From assembly GCA_034933145.1 (NCBI GenBank), contig JAYFOA010000029.1, positions 1 to 64,000 on the forward strand: DNA of 64,000 nt, in the 5' to 3' direction. The notes beneath the pieces are model-generated. The model did not search any database. It was not told the DNA's origin and worked only from the letters and a program-made list of their open reading frames with translations. Shown here one piece after another: positions 23,789 through 33,213 of this stretch; the first letter of the stretch is position 1, and every line of letters begins with the position of its first letter. Both the position numbers and the translations under genes were made by a program. This stretch comes from UBA4644 sp034933145. GTDB taxonomy: Bacteria; Bacillota; Clostridia; Oscillospirales; Butyricicoccaceae.

Positions 23789-24448
23789 ATGGGCATGAAG
23801 AAATTTGAAAATGATTATGCGGGCAATCCCATGCGGACTCACGTCTACAAGCAGATCGAGCAGGCCATTCTCGACGGGGATATCGCGCCCGGCACCGCCC
23901 TGGCGGAGGTCAAGCTGTCGCAGGAGCTGGGCGTTTCCCGTACGCCTGTGCGGGAAGCCCTGATGCATCTGGAGATGGAGGGGCTGGTCAAGACCGTACC
24001 CAATAAAGGCGCGGTGGTGGTAGGGGTTACTGCCGCCGACGTGGACGATATTTATACGATCCGCATGCGGATTGAAGGGCTGGCCGCCCGCCGTGCCGCG
24101 GAGAAAATCACCCAGACGCAGCTGGACGCGCTGCGGGAGATCGTGGAGCTGCAGGAGTTCTATGTCAGCAAGAAGGACTTTATGCAGGTATGGCATCTGG
24201 ATAACCTGTTTCATGAAACGCTGTATGAGGGCTGCGGGAGCCGCCCGCTCAAGCAGATGCTTACGCTGTTCCACAACTATATCCAGAAGGCGCGCGAGGC
24301 CACGGTCCGCGCGGGACGGGCGGAAGCCTCCGCACAGGAGCACCGGGCCGTTTTGGACGCGATCGCCGCCCGCGACCCGGAAGAGGCGGAACAAAGAATG
24401 GTCGTCCATGTCACCAACGCGCGGAACAGCTTTTTTGAATTGATCTGA
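23789..24448 (+). CDS. GntR-family transcriptional regulator, FCD type
   Basis: A 219-residue regulator: N-terminal winged helix (THVYKQIEQAILDGDIAPGTALAEVKLSQELGVSRTPVREALMHLEMEGLV) and an all-helical FCD ligand-binding domain (IYTIRMRIEGLAARRAAE, NLFHETLYEGCG, EHRAVLDAIAARDPEEAE). The conserved Asp and His positions that hold a metal in FCD proteins are visible (DNLFH, EH). The start is ATG at 23789 after AAGGAGGAAG. Such proteins usually sense organic acids; here the likely target is the orphan permease upstream (inference). Confidence 0.9.
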   Translation: MGMKKFENDYAGNPMRTHVYKQIEQAILDGDIAPGTALAEVKLSQELGVSRTPVREALMHLEMEGLVKTVPNKGAVVVGVTAADVDDIYTIRMRIEGLAARRAAEKITQTQLDALREIVELQEFYVSKKDFMQVWHLDNLFHETLYEGCGSRPLKQMLTLFHNYIQKAREATVRAGRAEASAQEHRAVLDAIAARDPEEAEQRMVVHVTNARNSFFELI

Positions 24449-24520
24449 GGCAGGCATGGCCGGCGCATGTTTGCGTTTACAGCCGGTGAAAGCGCTGAGC
24501 TAAATGTTTTTATATTGCAG

Positions 24521-24585
24521 CCGCGGCGGGATCTGTCCCGCCGCGGTTTTTTCTAACCGGACAGCCGCAGCAGCGGCTGTTTTTT
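24521..24585 (+). terminator. Two tandem terminators after the GntR gene
   Basis: First: perfect 10-bp stem CCGCGGCGGG/CCCGCCGCGG (24521-24530 with 24537-24546) and six T. Second: ACAGCCGC/GCGGCTGT (24561-24568 with 24573-24580) and six T. Confidence 0.88.
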
Positions 24586-24714
24586 ACGCCAGTTTTAAGG
24601 ACACTTTGTCTGCCGTCCCGCCGCGGAAACCGGGAATGGCCGGGCAGATTTCCCGAACCGATATGCGACAGAATATTTGGACTTTTTGGGATAATGTTTT
24701 TTTAGAATATGGAA

Positions 24715-24868
24715 CCGTGCGGGATCGTCCCGCCAGAGGTGTTTTGGACCGGATCGCGGGTGCGGTTCGGCAGCTGTTGAGCGGGACACCGTGGGACGCT
24801 TAAGCCCGGAAGGAGGGTGAAAGCCGGCAAGCGTCTTGGAATCCTGAGTCGGAAGCCCTGAATATGTA
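24715..24868 (+). promoter_or_regulatory. Structured leader of the surface peptidase gene, family not recognised
   Basis: The gap 24586-24885 holds no gene. Hairpins visible: GCGGGA/TCCCGC near 24723-24737, and GACGCTT/AAGCGTC (about 24796-24836) enclosing CCGG/CCGG and a purine-rich loop with GGAGGG. CCCT in GAAGCCCTGAA (about 24855) could pair with AGGG in that loop as a pseudoknot. A GATAAT box (24690-24695) might be a -10, but no good -35 was found. It looks like a cis-acting RNA, yet I could not fit it to c-di-GMP class I or II landmarks. Confidence 0.4.
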
Positions 24869-24885
24869 AAAGGAGTGAGTGGTTC

Positions 24886-27800
24886 ATGCAAAAGAAAAGG
24901 CGGAAGTATCTGCGGCGGCTGTTGGCACAGACTCTTTCCATCGCAATGCTGCTTACATTTGTACATTTTCCGGTTTCTGCCCAAACAGAGACGGCGGAGG
25001 CAATGTCCCTTTCCCAGGTAGTCGATGCGCTGAGCGGCCTCATTGATAAGGAGAATGCTTTTGATTATCTGGGCGGCGTCTATCTGGGATGGCGCACTAC
25101 CGGCGGCCCCTGGCAGAACTATGTGATCAACGATATGCTCGTCGGTGAGCTGGAACGTGCGGGCTATACCGATGCGGGCGCTTTTTATACGCCGGGGGAC
25201 GGCGATGTAGAGGATAAGAGCAGCGACATCTCCGACGACTTTGTGTGGGTACAGCATGACGCCTCTTCCGGCAGCGTCTGGGCGCCGGTCTATGCACGAA
25301 TGGAGATTACCGGCATAGAGAATGCGGCGCCCGAACAGCTGGATGAAATCAAATCGGTTGTGGATGTGGAATCTTACGGATATGATCCCACCTCCGCAAT
25401 TTATCAGGAGCATTACAAGAGCCTGTATGAGCTGACGCCGGCGGATGACGGGACGGATGCCTTCGTTGCGGCGATGACAGGCTGGATCAATGAGACGAAC
25501 ACCGAAGGCGGCCGCGTCAATGTGGAAAACGGGCTGGAGGCAGAACTGAACCGGCGTGCCCATCTGGCCACCAACTCCTGCTTTACCACCGATACGGCGG
25601 ATATTATCAACCCTGCCGATGCGGCGGATGAAGCCGTGGGAAAAACCGGGAAGCTGGTCTATGTAGGTACGGTTTCCGGCCGGTCGCCAGACTTTATCTG
25701 CTCGGCATATGCGGGCCCGCTGAGCGAGCTTTCGGGCTGCGTGCTGCTGAGCGATTCCAACAACCGCACGGCGTTTTCTCTGGCCCAGTCGGTCGGCGCC
25801 GTGGGTGTAATGAGCAAAGCGAGCCTGAGCAGCTACAATAATCCCGACGTTGTGGATGGGCTCGGAAATCCAACCGGTGAAAAAATGTATACCGACTCTG
25901 CCCGGTTTGCCGGAGGTGCCAGCCTCACGAGCACGATCGCCGCGACGGCGGCCGGCACGCCGGTGGTCGAGTTCAATATTTCCATCGATCAGTATCATGC
26001 GCTGCAGGAGGCGCTGGGCCTCGGAGAAGTCACAATAAATGTGGCCGCAGTAGGAACGACCTATCCGATGAGCAATACCGCTCCGACGAGCACTGCTGCG
26101 GAAGAGGGTCAGACGAGCCATGCAGCCGCCCAGGGGCAGCTGACCGCCATCGCCGAGATCAAAGGCGCAGTATACCCTGAGGAGCGGGTTTTGCTCATGG
26201 CGCATGTTCAGGAGCCGGGTTCCAATGATAATGCAACCGGCGTCGCCCTGAATCTGGAACTGGCCGTCGCGCTGAAAGAGGCGATTGAAGCGGGGACGCT
26301 TCCGCGGCCGGACCGTACGATCACCTTCCTCTGGGGAGATGAGATGAGCTTCTCCAGTCTGTACCTGGATGCGCACACTGCGCTGAAGGATGGGATCGTC
26401 TGCACCATCGATCTCGATATGGTGGGCGAAGATCCGGAGAAATGCGGCGGGCCGATGCGGATCGAAAAATGTCCCGACCCGTCGGCCTATTATAACTACA
26501 CACTGGACACGCTGCCGGGTGAAGGGGAATACAGTGACCCGGATAATTTCGTCCGCCTGCCGGATTCGCATACGCTCTGGGGCGCGGGTGATCCGGAGAG
26601 CTGCGACATCGGCGGCAACTATCTCAACGACCTGTATATGGCTGCCGCAAATCTGGCTGCCGCCAAGGTCGCGGAGACCGACGGCTATGATTTCCAGGTG
26701 GATGTATGCCCCTATGAGGGCGGCAGCGATCATTCGGTTATGCTGGAGGCAGACGTACCCGCGGTGCTGACCTGGCATTTTACCGATTATACATACCACA
26801 CGACCATCGATACGCTGGCCATGTCCAGCGCGGATGAGATGCGCTCCGTGGGCATCACCTCTTTGGCTGCCGCGTATTTTTCCGCCTGTGCCGGAGAGGA
26901 AGAGGTTCGCGAGATGATGGAGACCATGTATCAGGCCTCCTATCAGCGCCTGATGGTCACCGAGCGTGAGAATACCCGGAACCATTATCTCTGGACGCTG
27001 AAAAATCAAAAGGACACCGAAGCTGCGTATGAAAATGAGCAGGAAGTCCTGAACGCCTGGGCCGATTGGTACCGGGAGGCAGTCGCCTCCTGCGGCGGAT
27101 ATTTTGGCGGATTTGATGGCTATGACGGACTTTTGGCGGCCTATTACGGAAAGATTGAGGCCCTGCGCGCGGCGGCGCTGGAATATGCCGGAAACGTATT
27201 TATGGGGGCCTTTATCGCCGACGACGCCGCGATGATTGTCAATTCACCGGTCATCAGTCTGGCGGATCATCAATCCTTTACCGCGATGCTGAGCTTCCGT
27301 CCAACCGGCATCGCCGCCGAATGGGATGAAGAAGCCTGGGCCGTCTGGGCGCAAAGCATCGATTGGACGCTGACGCGCACGGATGAGGAATATCTCATGG
27401 ACCGGGATCTTTACCCGTATTATTATCCCGGCGACGCGCTGGAAAACTGGAAATGCTGGAGCACCGGCGCCTCGGCCAAGGACTATTTCACGCTCGGCGA
27501 GGTTCGTACCGTGCTGGAAGACGGCCTGGTGACGGTAACGCTGCCGTTCAGCACGACCTATTTCTTCGGAAGCGCGAATACCAGCAGCGTAAACCGCAAC
27601 ATCCTTGGCGGCTTTATCGGCCCTTATACGCTGGCGGCCTGTGACGGAGACCGGCAGGTTGCCTCGGTGCCCATGTACGTCAATACCTATAAGGGCTACT
27701 GCCGCAACGACGATATATTCGCGACGCTGACGGACATCCAGGCGGCGGCTGCCGCCCAGGGCCGGTATATGCAGATCGTCGATTACGGCGACAGCGAAGG

Positions 27801-30800
27801 CGGACGTGATCAGTATTATGTTCTCTTTTCCGATGAAGAAGCGTCTGTTGACGCGTTCCGGGAGATGAACAGCCGGGCGGTCACCGATCCCGCGGCGCTG
27901 CAGGCGGAGATCCAGGCCGGAACGCTGACCGATTACCGCGTGCCTTTTATGCTCAATAATGTCCACTCGGACGAGAATCCGGGTGCTGACGCACAGCTGT
28001 GGCTGCTGCGGCAGCTGGCGACGGCGGATACGATCTCTTACAACACGCTGACCGGGTTTAAGGACACGTCCGTGGATGTGACCGGGCTGTTCGCACCGGC
28101 CATCACCGGGATCGAGGGCTTTACCGGCCTTGGCTCCCAGAAATTCACCGGGGAGAATGCCCGCGGCGGATGGAATAACAATACCGGCGTCAACGACGCC
28201 GCCGAGCTGTACGATATCAGCGGCGGCATCACTTATACGGTGGACGACCTGCTGGATAATCTGATTCTGATCTGCGCCGTCACGGAAAACCCGGATGGAC
28301 GGGCGCAGAATACCCGCCGGAACGTCAACGGGTTTGACCTGAACCGTGACGCGGCCAATCAGACCCAGAGCGAGACGCAGAATATCAGCAAGGTCATCAA
28401 CGAGTGGAATCCTGTCGTCTTTGCCGAGTTCCACGGCTATATGTCCGAGTTTTTGGTTGAGCCATGTACCCCGCCCCATGAGCCGAATCTGGAATATGAT
28501 CTGTTGGTGGAAAACTTCCTGCTCGGCGCGGAGGCGTTCGGAAAAGCGGCGCTGGGCACCATGTCTGCCGCCCGTAACTATGAGACCAAGTTCTGGTCCT
28601 ATTACACCCCGCTGCGTGACGACTATGACCCGGAAAGCATGGTTTGGAGCGCATGGGATGACCTCTGCACCAACTATACGCCCAGCTATGCGATGCTCAA
28701 CTGCGGCGCGCTGGGGTATACCATCGAAACTCCATACTGCACGGAGGCCGCCGGAGATCTTCTGGTCTGCGGCACCTATGGCCTGCTGCAGTATGTGATG
28801 CAGAACAAGGAGGATATTTATCTTAATCAGCTGGAGTTCTTCCGCCGCGGGATCCAAAACATTGACGCCCAGACGGAGATGGACGAATGGTATGTGGACG
28901 TGCACAACAACGAGCTGGATGAGGGCACCTGGCGCGTCCGGTATGAGGAAAACGAAAACTACTTCCCCGAATACTATGTGATCCCGGTGGATGCGGGCAG
29001 CCAGAGAGACCCGGCGGACGCCTATACCATGGGACAGTACCTGATTGACAACGGCGTCCGGATCGCCCGGCTTACCGCCGATACAGAGGTCGGCGACACA
29101 GTATTCAAAGCCGGTTCACTGGTCGTCGATATGCATCAGGCAAAGCGCAACTACGCAAATGCGGTGCTGTGGCGCGGCGCCGATGCTTCCGCTTCCGGCT
29201 TCCCGGATTTGTACTCGGAATCCGTGTCCAACTTCCCGGAAATGCGCGGATTCACCTGTGTGCCGGTCGCCGCAGTGGGCGCGCTGGAAGGAAAGACGGC
29301 GGAACTGACGGAAATAGCGGGAAAAAGCCAGTTCAGCGGTACCTCCGGAAAGATCGTTATTGTGGAGAACAACGGGAATGAAGCGGTTCGTGCGGTCAAT
29401 GCGTTGTTGGATGCCGGCCGCGCGGTCGGGCTGATCACCGCAGGGGAGCATACGGGTGACTTTGTCATGAGCTATTCGGTCTTCAGCGGCGTCCAGTCGA
29501 AGTACACGCTGGTGGCCACAGGGGTAGGGACGATGCCGGAGGCGTACCAGATCGTCCGCCCGAAGATTTATCTGACGGGGAGATACCCGCTGTTTGCAAA
29601 CTACAAGGTGACGGAGGGCTATTACGCCGAGTGGTTCTCGGAAGGCTATGGCTTTACCGATTACTACAATGTGCAGAACAACGGCACATCCGCCTATGAC
29701 AAGATGGCATTCGGCAGCCAGCTGGGCTTTACCATTGTGGATGATCCAGCTGAGGCCGACGTCATCCTCGGCTCTGTGGCGCTGACGAGCAGCCGGAATC
29801 CGGATCCGGCCGCGCTGGCGGCTGTCCAGGCGGGGACGCCGTATATCGCCATGGGCTCCAGCCCGCTGTCCTATATCAAGACTGCGCTGCTGGGCGGCGA
29901 TTCGTTTAACTACAGCAGTCTGGGCATGGAGGCACTGCATTCCGTCGTATATCCGGATGAAAGCATCATTACCTCCACCTATGTATCCGATGAGGACTTT
30001 ATCGCGTACTCCTATAACTGCACGGTGCTTACCGCATATCCGGAGGATGCGGTCGTTCTGATCCGCGCGGCGGAGGAAGACAGTCTGATTGCCGGCTGCT
30101 GTCTGAATGAGGATGGCGAAACGATGGACGGAAAGGTTGAGGCCATCGCCGTAACGCAGGACGGCATGGATCTGACGATCTTCGCCAACAGCATCGTCAA
30201 CCGGGCACATCAGCAGGACGACTATCGGTATGTGACCAACACGATCTACAGCAAATGCCTCGCATCCACCCGGATGACGATCACGGTCAATACGGGCAGC
30301 TCCACCCCGTCCGTGCCGGCTGATCCGTTCATCGATATCGCGGGACACTGGGCCCATGACGATATCGTTGCGGCCACGGAAAAGGGTGTGTTCGTGGTTG
30401 GAGCAGATAAAAAATTCTATCCGGACGCCTCCGCAACTCGTGCGGAATTCGTGCTCGCCCTGTGGCGTATGAGCGGGAAACCGTCGGCGAAAAACACTTC
30501 TCCTTTTGCAGATATAGCTTCCAACGCAGAATACCGCGCGGCGGTCGACTGGGCATATGAAGCGGGAATCACCAAGGGGCGTACGGAGACCGCGTTTATA
30601 CCGTCCACAACCATCCCGCGGGAGGAAATGGTGACGATGCTGTATCGATATGCCCTTTATATGCAGCGGGATATGGCACAGGCGGGCGACATCTCCGCGT
30701 TCCCGGACGGCGAAGCGGTTCGTCCATGGGCACGGGAAGCCATGGTCTGGGCCGTGGGTACCGGAATGATCCGGGGCCGTACCGACGGCCGGATTGATCC

Positions 30801-30858
30801 GCTTGGGCTGACGACACACGGGGAGCTGGCGGCCATGCTGGTTCGCTACGGGCTGTAG
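24886..30858 (+). CDS. Giant SLH-anchored surface protein with two metallopeptidase domains (M28 and M14)
   Basis: A 1990-residue secreted protein. Signal peptide about 1-31 (VSA/Q). A PA-like segment lies near 240-335. The M28 domain (about 420-660) keeps its metal ligands: H440 in AHVQ, D448 in SNDNATG, E486 in GDE, DMVGED, and the final His in YHTTID. The M14 carboxypeptidase domain (about 950-1330) has H1027 and E1030 in VHSDE, NPDGR, NGFDLNRD, H1183 in EFHGY and catalytic E1281 in TIETP. Three SLH domains (about 1810-1990) anchor it to the cell wall. AAAGGAG precedes the ATG. It probably trims peptides outside the cell, feeding the amino-acid fermentation genes in the window (inference). 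Confidence 0.9.
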   Translation: MQKKRRKYLRRLLAQTLSIAMLLTFVHFPVSAQTETAEAMSLSQVVDALSGLIDKENAFDYLGGVYLGWRTTGGPWQNYVINDMLVGELERAGYTDAGAFYTPGDGDVEDKSSDISDDFVWVQHDASSGSVWAPVYARMEITGIENAAPEQLDEIKSVVDVESYGYDPTSAIYQEHYKSLYELTPADDGTDAFVAAMTGWINETNTEGGRVNVENGLEAELNRRAHLATNSCFTTDTADIINPADAADEAVGKTGKLVYVGTVSGRSPDFICSAYAGPLSELSGCVLLSDSNNRTAFSLAQSVGAVGVMSKASLSSYNNPDVVDGLGNPTGEKMYTDSARFAGGASLTSTIAATAAGTPVVEFNISIDQYHALQEALGLGEVTINVAAVGTTYPMSNTAPTSTAAEEGQTSHAAAQGQLTAIAEIKGAVYPEERVLLMAHVQEPGSNDNATGVALNLELAVALKEAIEAGTLPRPDRTITFLWGDEMSFSSLYLDAHTALKDGIVCTIDLDMVGEDPEKCGGPMRIEKCPDPSAYYNYTLDTLPGEGEYSDPDNFVRLPDSHTLWGAGDPESCDIGGNYLNDLYMAAANLAAAKVAETDGYDFQVDVCPYEGGSDHSVMLEADVPAVLTWHFTDYTYHTTIDTLAMSSADEMRSVGITSLAAAYFSACAGEEEVREMMETMYQASYQRLMVTERENTRNHYLWTLKNQKDTEAAYENEQEVLNAWADWYREAVASCGGYFGGFDGYDGLLAAYYGKIEALRAAALEYAGNVFMGAFIADDAAMIVNSPVISLADHQSFTAMLSFRPTGIAAEWDEEAWAVWAQSIDWTLTRTDEEYLMDRDLYPYYYPGDALENWKCWSTGASAKDYFTLGEVRTVLEDGLVTVTLPFSTTYFFGSANTSSVNRNILGGFIGPYTLAACDGDRQVASVPMYVNTYKGYCRNDDIFATLTDIQAAAAAQGRYMQIVDYGDSEGGRDQYYVLFSDEEASVDAFREMNSRAVTDPAALQAEIQAGTLTDYRVPFMLNNVHSDENPGADAQLWLLRQLATADTISYNTLTGFKDTSVDVTGLFAPAITGIEGFTGLGSQKFTGENARGGWNNNTGVNDAAELYDISGGITYTVDDLLDNLILICAVTENPDGRAQNTRRNVNGFDLNRDAANQTQSETQNISKVINEWNPVVFAEFHGYMSEFLVEPCTPPHEPNLEYDLLVENFLLGAEAFGKAALGTMSAARNYETKFWSYYTPLRDDYDPESMVWSAWDDLCTNYTPSYAMLNCGALGYTIETPYCTEAAGDLLVCGTYGLLQYVMQNKEDIYLNQLEFFRRGIQNIDAQTEMDEWYVDVHNNELDEGTWRVRYEENENYFPEYYVIPVDAGSQRDPADAYTMGQYLIDNGVRIARLTADTEVGDTVFKAGSLVVDMHQAKRNYANAVLWRGADASASGFPDLYSESVSNFPEMRGFTCVPVAAVGALEGKTAELTEIAGKSQFSGTSGKIVIVENNGNEAVRAVNALLDAGRAVGLITAGEHTGDFVMSYSVFSGVQSKYTLVATGVGTMPEAYQIVRPKIYLTGRYPLFANYKVTEGYYAEWFSEGYGFTDYYNVQNNGTSAYDKMAFGSQLGFTIVDDPAEADVILGSVALTSSRNPDPAALAAVQAGTPYIAMGSSPLSYIKTALLGGDSFNYSSLGMEALHSVVYPDESIITSTYVSDEDFIAYSYNCTVLTAYPEDAVVLIRAAEEDSLIAGCCLNEDGETMDGKVEAIAVTQDGMDLTIFANSIVNRAHQQDDYRYVTNTIYSKCLASTRMTITVNTGSSTPSVPADPFIDIAGHWAHDDIVAATEKGVFVVGADKKFYPDASATRAEFVLALWRMSGKPSAKNTSPFADIASNAEYRAAVDWAYEAGITKGRTETAFIPSTTIPREEMVTMLYRYALYMQRDMAQAGDISAFPDGEAVRPWAREAMVWAVGTGMIRGRTDGRIDPLGLTTHGELAAMLVRYGL

Positions 30859-30891
30859 GTATATCCCGCAGGAAAAACCGATAGAAAAGAA

Positions 30892-30928
30892 ATCCGGTCA
30901 GACCCATTTGGGTCTGACCGGATGCTTT
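30892..30928 (+). terminator. Terminator of the surface peptidase gene
   Basis: Perfect 15-bp stem (30892-30906 with 30909-30923), tiny loop, then GCTTTT. Confidence 0.85.
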
Positions 30929-31014
30929 TGAGGCAAGAGCCGTCTTTTTTCAAAGACAGTCCCCGCAGATGTGTACTGGATTTCAAGCCGGCCCTATCGG
31001 TTATTCAGGGCACC

Positions 31015-31075
31015 TGCAAACTGACAAGAGCGAGAGGCTTCTGGTGGAAACCGGGCCAACTCTCAGTTGCTTTTT
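31015..31075 (+). other. Isolated hairpin with T-run, possible small RNA or extra terminator
   Basis: The gap 30859-31177 has no gene. Within it GCAAACTGA pairs with TCAGTTGC (one bulged A), with GAG/CTC inside, followed by TTTTT. Nothing upstream identifies a gene it would terminate. Confidence 0.35.
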
Positions 31076-31092
31076 AGCCTCAGCTTTACATA

Positions 31093-31133
31093 AAAACGTG
31101 AAAGGAGACCCTTTGGGTCTCCTTTCACGTTTT
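31093..31133. terminator. Bidirectional terminator between two SLH protein genes
   Basis: Perfect 19-bp inverted repeat (31093-31111 with 31115-31133), with A-tract and T-tract ends. It serves the minus-strand SLH gene that ends at 31178 and backs up the plus-strand one. Confidence 0.85.
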
Positions 31134-31177
31134 ACTTTGCGCCTTTTGAGACAATCCATTTAAAAGGGACCGCTGAT

Positions 31178-32788
31178 TCAGCTTACCACAATTATTACTG
31201 TACCGGTATAGGTGGTGGCGTTTGCCGTATAGCCGGTGTAGGAAATTTCGACCGTCCCGTCGTCCGCCGGTACGAAGGTGACCTTGGACAGAAGCGGATA
31301 TGCGCTCACACAATAGGTCTTCGCGGTGGATACCTTGGTATTTATATCGTCATTTTTGTCGTAGTTATAATAGAGCACGCCCTCTGTGGAGTTCGGCAGC
31401 GTGAATTTGACACCGGAGAGCGATTTTCCCGTGACGCCCAAACAGACGGACTGGAAATCGGAGACGTCAAACGTCAGCGCCTCGTCCTCATCTGTGTAAT
31501 AATGGATCGTCTCGGCGGCGTCCTCGATATCTTTTACCGTCATCTTGAAATATCCGGTGTAAACCGTATCGTTGTCAGTATAGCCCGTGTAAGAGAGGGT
31601 AACGGTCCCGCTGTAGCCGGAGGCCGGAACAAAGACGATGTCATCCAGGTCGCCGACGTCGTACAATGTGTTCTTATCGATTTTGGTATGGGAACTGTCG
31701 TCTTCATCGTAGTCGTAATAGAGAATGCCGGTTGAATCGGAAGGCAGGGAGGTGAATTTGACGTAGGAGAGATTTTCGCTCGTCGCGTCATCGCAGACGC
31801 TGATGAAAGCGGAGTCGCCGAGCGTTACCGCTTCGTCCTCGTCTGTTGTAATTGTAAAAAGATCGGCGGTTATATCTTCATCCGTATCGTCAACCGCAAT
31901 TTTGACCGTTCCGCGGCAAGACACTTCATTTTCGCTGTAACCGATAAAGGAAATCGATATGAATCCGGAATAGTCATCTGCCGATACGAAGATGATGTCG
32001 TCCAGATCACCGATGTCATACGACGTGCTCTTATCAACTTTGGTGTGGGAACTGTCGTCCTTGTCATATTCGTAATAGAGGACGCCGGCTGAAGCGGAAG
32101 GCAGGGAAGTGAATTTGACATAGGAGAGGTCTTTGTTCGTCGCATCATTAAACGCGTCGCTGAAATCGTCTTTATCAAAGGTGACCGTTTCGTTCTTGTC
32201 TATCGAATAGGTCACAGATATATTGAATTTGCCGTCAAAGCCATCCATGTTCCCGGTAAGCGCGTAATAAAGCAGTTCAGATACGTCTTCTCTTGTCGCG
32301 TAATTCGAAAGTGCGCTTTCATCGTACAGCGACCGCAGATCGAAGTCCAGCTCAACGCCCGCTTTTTTCATGGCGCGCTCAATGAACAGAATTGCCTGTT
32401 CGATGGTCACATAGCGGTTCGGCATGAAGTTTTTCCCATCGCCCATAGCAATTCCGTTGTATCTCGCCGCGTCTATCGCATCATGATAATAGCTGTTTGA
32501 AGGGACGTCGTTAAAATTATTCCCGCCTGCATTTGAGTTGAGATTATAAGCTCTTACAAGCATTATCATAAAGTCCCCGCGTTTGATGTTTCCGGACAGA
32601 TTGTAATTTCCGTTCCCGTCGCCCCGCAGGATGCCATGATTCAGCATGTATCGGGCGGCGTTTCCGTAAGCGTGGCCGTTTCCGTTGCTACTCTTCTGCT
32701 GACCGGGCACGGCAAAAGCAGTCAGGGAAAAGGCCAGACAAAGAGCCAGTAGTATGGTCGGCACCCTGATCAGATTTTTCTTAAGCAT
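31178..32788 (-). CDS. SLH-domain surface protein with three tandem cadherin-like repeats
   Basis: A 536-residue secreted protein. Signal peptide about 1-26 (AFA/V). SLH-type repeats follow at about 40-180 (AARYMLNHGILRGDGNGNYNL, YHDAIDAARYNGIAMGDG). Then come three repeats of about 100 residues, each with LSYVKFTSLP or LSGVKFTLP, VLYYxYDxxD, TKVD or TKIDK, a short Asp-rich turn, IxFVxA and YTGYT endings. They resemble the Asp-rich tandem beta-sandwich repeats of adhesins, which often bind calcium. Repeats 1 and 2 are the most alike, and repeat 3 lacks the second Leu-Asp turn. The start has GAAGGAGG upstream. Its position next to the other SLH protein suggests a surface-layer locus. Confidence 0.85.
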   Translation of the reverse strand: MLKKNLIRVPTILLALCLAFSLTAFAVPGQQKSSNGNGHAYGNAARYMLNHGILRGDGNGNYNLSGNIKRGDFMIMLVRAYNLNSNAGGNNFNDVPSNSYYHDAIDAARYNGIAMGDGKNFMPNRYVTIEQAILFIERAMKKAGVELDFDLRSLYDESALSNYATREDVSELLYYALTGNMDGFDGKFNISVTYSIDKNETVTFDKDDFSDAFNDATNKDLSYVKFTSLPSASAGVLYYEYDKDDSSHTKVDKSTSYDIGDLDDIIFVSADDYSGFISISFIGYSENEVSCRGTVKIAVDDTDEDITADLFTITTDEDEAVTLGDSAFISVCDDATSENLSYVKFTSLPSDSTGILYYDYDEDDSSHTKIDKNTLYDVGDLDDIVFVPASGYSGTVTLSYTGYTDNDTVYTGYFKMTVKDIEDAAETIHYYTDEDEALTFDVSDFQSVCLGVTGKSLSGVKFTLPNSTEGVLYYNYDKNDDINTKVSTAKTYCVSAYPLLSKVTFVPADDGTVEISYTGYTANATTYTGTVIIVVS

Positions 32789-32841
32789 ATCGTTTCCTCC
32801 TTCAAATTGTTTAGCTTTTTCATGACGACTGTTTCACGATG

Positions 32842-33198
32842 TCAGGTCTGAAATAGGCGCAGACTCCTGATTTGTTCTTTATCTATGTACTTTAGCACTT
32901 CATCCAATACCTCTTTACGGCATCTTACCATGCTACTACTTTTATTATTCAAGCGAATCTTGCGTATGTTGCATATTTGCGCTTGGAATAGTCCAAACCT
33001 GGAAAAATAGAGCCAAGGGACCCATATATGCTCCCCCCGAGTTCCCCTGTCGCCACGCGCGATCCCAACGTCAACACATTCGTCCCATAATATCAAATTA
33101 TCATACCCAAACGTGGATTTTTGCCGAATACCGCGGCTGCCAATAGTGATCCAACCATGCGTTCCATACGTACCAAAAAATATCGTACCAATTCCCAA
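32842..33198 (-). CDS. Small PH-like hypothetical protein, possibly truncated
   Basis: An open frame of 118 codons from a TTG at 33198. The order GWITIGSRGIRQKSTF, LILWDECVDVGIARG, PWLYFSRFGL and EVLDEVLKYIDKEQI resembles bacterial PH-like proteins of clostridia, in which an invariant Trp-Glu and Tyr-Phe-Ser pair recur. The N-terminus seems short, no ribosome site precedes the TTG, and the frame is the same as that of the diguanylate cyclase immediately upstream, separated by one stop codon. It may be a 5'-truncated gene. Base composition is more AT-rich than its neighbours. I am unsure that it is expressed. Confidence 0.5.
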   Translation of the reverse strand: MGIGTIFFGTYGTHGWITIGSRGIRQKSTFGYDNLILWDECVDVGIARGDRGTRGEHIWVPWLYFSRFGLFQAQICNIRKIRLNNKSSSMVRCRKEVLDEVLKYIDKEQIRSLRLFQT

Positions 33199-33213
33199 GC
33201 ATCCAACGCCGGC

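Noticed and set aside
24715..24868. Tried to read the peptidase leader as a c-di-GMP class I or II riboswitch.
   Set aside because: The conserved stretches of either class could not be placed in order; described as an unassigned structured leader.
31178..31313. Small alternative frames at the 3' end of the SLH repeat gene.
   Set aside because: They overlap the SLH gene in other frames and have no ribosome sites.
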